This document shows positions 32,311 through 33,552 of a DNA stretch of 33,552 bases, piece after piece. The number at the start of each line of letters is the position of its first letter. Position 1 is the stretch's first letter. The notes under the pieces are model-generated. The model ran no database searches and was not told the DNA's origin. It saw nothing but the letters and a program-made list of their open reading frames with translations. Origin of the DNA: Hyphomicrobium sp. (GTDB lineage: Bacteria > Pseudomonadota > Alphaproteobacteria > Rhizobiales > Hyphomicrobiaceae); the NCBI GenBank assembly GCA_013141015.1, contig JABFRT010000060.1, positions 1 through 33,552 of the forward strand. Direction: 5' to 3'. A program made the translations under genes and the position numbers.

Positions 32311-32442
32311 ACCCGTCATCCTGTGCGCGTGTGCAGCGCTCCTTAGCGGTGCACCGCAGACACAGAATCTTGGGTACTCGAGGCAAGATCCCGGATCAGC
32401 GCCGCATCATTATGATGCTGCGTCGCATCCGGGATGACGGGT
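32311..32442. repeat. Palindromic intergenic repeat with 11-bp terminal inverted arms
   Basis: ACCCGTCATCC (32311-32321) pairs exactly with GGATGACGGGT (32432-32442). An inner imperfect hairpin spans about 32389-32437 (ATCCCGGAT ... CATCAT/ATGATG ... ATCCGGGAT). Its CCCGGGATGAC style resembles the element at 27664-27788, suggesting related repeat families. Confidence 0.7.
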
Positions 32443-32621
32443 GAAACTGTCAGCCCAGAATATGCGAGCCCGGGGGCTGGTCCCTCGGCCTCCGGCTCCC
32501 ATATCTGCTGCACGAAAAGCCTCAGCGTTCCAAGTTCCGTTGCTCCAGTTGCGTCAAGCGTACCTCTTCGCTCCCCGATCCCAACCGGCTCCCCCAGCCT
32601 CCCGCACCGGAACCCCGCGCC

Positions 32622-33053
32622 ATGACCTTTTCTCAAGTGACCCTCTCCCAGAAAACCTTCCTGCTGCACCACACCCCGAAGTCGCCAACCCAGGACACCT
32701 GGGCCGTCTCGTTCTCGCTTCCCTACAGCGCATCAGAATATGCACGCGCCGGCGACGGCGTCTGGTACGTCAAGACCTGGCTGTCAGCGGATCAGATTTC
32801 GAAGCGCCTCTCGATCCTGTTCGATGATCAAAGCGAGCTGCGCATCCACGAACTCTCCCGCAAGGAATCGACCTTCAACGCAAGGCTCGATTGGCTGCAA
32901 GGGCGGCTCGAAGACGATACGGCGGACGAAATGCTGAATGCGCCGCGCGTGATGTGGGAAGCGCTGAACAACGCGGTTCAATCGTTCCTGTTCACACGCC
33001 CAGCTCCCGCAGCCGTTATGGCATCCAGCCCAAGAAATTCGCGAGCAGCATAG
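32622..33053 (+). CDS. Hypothetical protein whose 3' end lies antisense to a hisH remnant
   Basis: The protein has 143 residues. FSQVTLSQKTFLLHHTPKSPTQDTWAVSFSLPYS, then DGVWYVKTWLSADQISKRLSILFDD and MLNAPRVMWEALNNAVQSFLF form the body. The last dozen residues (VMASSPRNSRAA) come from DNA that on the minus strand encodes the end of a HisH protein. Codon use is typical of the backbone. No known domain is recognised. Confidence 0.6.
   Translation: MTFSQVTLSQKTFLLHHTPKSPTQDTWAVSFSLPYSASEYARAGDGVWYVKTWLSADQISKRLSILFDDQSELRIHELSRKESTFNARLDWLQGRLEDDTADEMLNAPRVMWEALNNAVQSFLFTRPAPAAVMASSPRNSRAA
33016..33049 (-). pseudogene. hisH: Remnant of a hisH 3' end
   Basis: On the minus strand this encodes LLANFLGWMP-stop, against [10 protein letters not shown]-stop at the end of hisH (33324-33357). 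The 19-mer CAAGAAATTCGCGAGCAGC (33031-33049) is identical at 33339-33357. It appears to be the displaced original 3' end of hisH. Confidence 0.75.
33031..33049 (+). repeat. 19-bp direct repeat, left copy
   Basis: CAAGAAATTCGCGAGCAGC, identical to 33339-33357. It bounds the small cargo gene at hisH on the left. Confidence 0.85.
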
Positions 33054-33068
33054 CGCGTGGTGGTGCAC

Positions 33069-33293
33069 ATGAAGAAGGATGAAGCAGAAGTAGGAGTTCG
33101 CTACCTAAGCCACGTGTGGCGGAATCAAGGCGGCTTGGAAAAAGTGTCAAGCGATAATCTCAACGCTTATGATTTTATTGCGTGGCTGAGATCCAACCAA
33201 CCCAAGTACCTGAGTTTTCGCGATGCTGTAGGATCCGAAGAAACAGTTGAGAGATGGTTTGCTCAAGAGTTTAGGCAAACATGGAAATATTAG
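33069..33293 (+). CDS. Small acquired hypothetical protein at the hisH 3' end
   Basis: The protein has 74 residues: MKKDEAEVGVRYLSHVWRN, then YDFIAWLRSNQPKYLSFRD, then ERWFAQEFRQTWKY. It is lower in GC and uses AAA/TAT/GAT codons more than its neighbours. It lies between two 19-bp repeats derived from the hisH 3' end, so it was probably inserted there. ATG 33069 is preferred over GTG 33057. Function is unknown. Confidence 0.6.
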   Translation: MKKDEAEVGVRYLSHVWRNQGGLEKVSSDNLNAYDFIAWLRSNQPKYLSFRDAVGSEETVERWFAQEFRQTWKY

Positions 33294-33323
33294 CAGTAGT
33301 AACCTGCCGGTTTTGCGTTTCGG

Positions 33324-33552
33324 CTATGGCGACCACTTCAAGAAATTCGCGAGCAGCTTAAGACCGAGTGTCTGGCTTTTCTCCGGGTGGAACTGTGTGC
33401 CGGCGATGTTCCCATCAGCAATCATCGCCGTCACCGGTCCGCCGTAGCCGGTTTCCGCAAGCACCACGCGGCGCTCGGTTGCCGCCAGGTGATACGAATG
33501 CACGAAATACGCGTGCAAACCGTCCGGGCCTGTCGCGATGCCATCAAGCAAA
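33324..33552 (-). CDS. hisH: Imidazole glycerol phosphate synthase, glutamine amidotransferase subunit (3' part)
   Basis: Only the last 75 or so residues lie in the window. [12 protein letters not shown] and [25 protein letters not shown] are typical of HisH; the His and Glu of FHPEKS belong to the class I amidotransferase triad. HisH supplies ammonia to HisF. Its last 19 or so bases are repeated at 33031-33049, with a cargo gene between. Confidence 0.95.
   Translation of the reverse strand, partial: LLDGIATGPDGLHAYFVHSYHLAATERRVVLAETGYGGPVTAMIADGNIAGTQFHPEKSQTLGLKLLANFLKWSP
33339..33357 (+). repeat. 19-bp direct repeat, right copy (inside hisH 3' end)
   Basis: CAAGAAATTCGCGAGCAGC, identical to 33031-33049. 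It codes on the minus strand for part of the HisH C terminus. Confidence 0.85.

Larger units (their letters stand above)
32143..32621. other. Gene-free stretch with hairpin and palindromic repeat
   Basis: It contains a strong hairpin just after the Cas2-like gene and a 132-bp inverted-repeat element. No supported gene on either strand. Confidence 0.6.

Overview
The window looks chromosomal and comes from a GC-rich alphaproteobacterium, probably Hyphomicrobiales (Rhizobiales). The evidence is split leuC/leuD, scattered hisH/hisA/hisF, an nth gene next to a DUF2244 gene, dense codon use rich in GCC/GGC/CTG, Shine-Dalgarno starts, and palindromic intergenic repeats of the kind common in that order. 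No rRNA, tRNA or CRISPR array was seen.

Region 1 (1-7360) is accessory and mosaic. A TetR regulator (cut by the window edge) faces an alpha/beta hydrolase and VOC gene pair across a perfect palindrome. The hydrolase appears to have lost a Tat-type signal peptide through a one-base frameshift. Small genes typical of integron cassettes follow (DUF1772, NTF2-like, GFA, DUF6958), with a well-formed attC-like site between the NTF2-like and GFA genes. Fragments of a second hydrolase/VOC pair lie among them. Next come a decayed integrated element (tyrosine-integrase fragment, excisionase-like HTH gene, RadC fragment), a complete IS701-family insertion sequence with CTAG target duplication, and a higBA toxin-antitoxin pair.

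Region 2 (7515-24014) is mostly backbone: trxB, membrane and zincin-like metalloprotease genes, an autoinducer-synthase-like acyltransferase, leuD, a glyoxalase, leuC, an ArsR/desaturase divergent pair with an inverted-repeat operator, a LysR regulator, an exported SMP-30-like protein with a strong terminator, DUF2244 and nth. Two foreign-looking blocks interrupt it. One is an AT-richer 2.3-kb module (about 11273-13583) carrying a 583-residue protein with a nitrilase-like Glu-Lys-Cys triad, bounded by 63-bp direct repeats that duplicate the 3' end of the upstream metalloprotease gene. The other is a membrane coiled-coil gene whose start overlaps the end of leuC.

Region 3 (24152-33552) holds an 880-residue RTX/Ig-repeat secreted protein, hisF, prfC, a ParE-type toxin-antitoxin pair, hisA, small hypothetical genes, an orphan Cas2-like protein and the 3' part of hisH. 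The his genes stay on the minus strand but are spread out by inserted genes. A small cargo gene next to hisH is bounded by a 19-bp repeat that again duplicates the 3' end of the host gene.

The most interesting theme is small cargo modules set precisely at gene 3' ends, with the end of the host gene duplicated (hydrolase, metalloprotease, hisH) and no recombinase in the module. The nitrilase-like module is the best candidate for an undescribed, possibly defensive, system; that role is inference.
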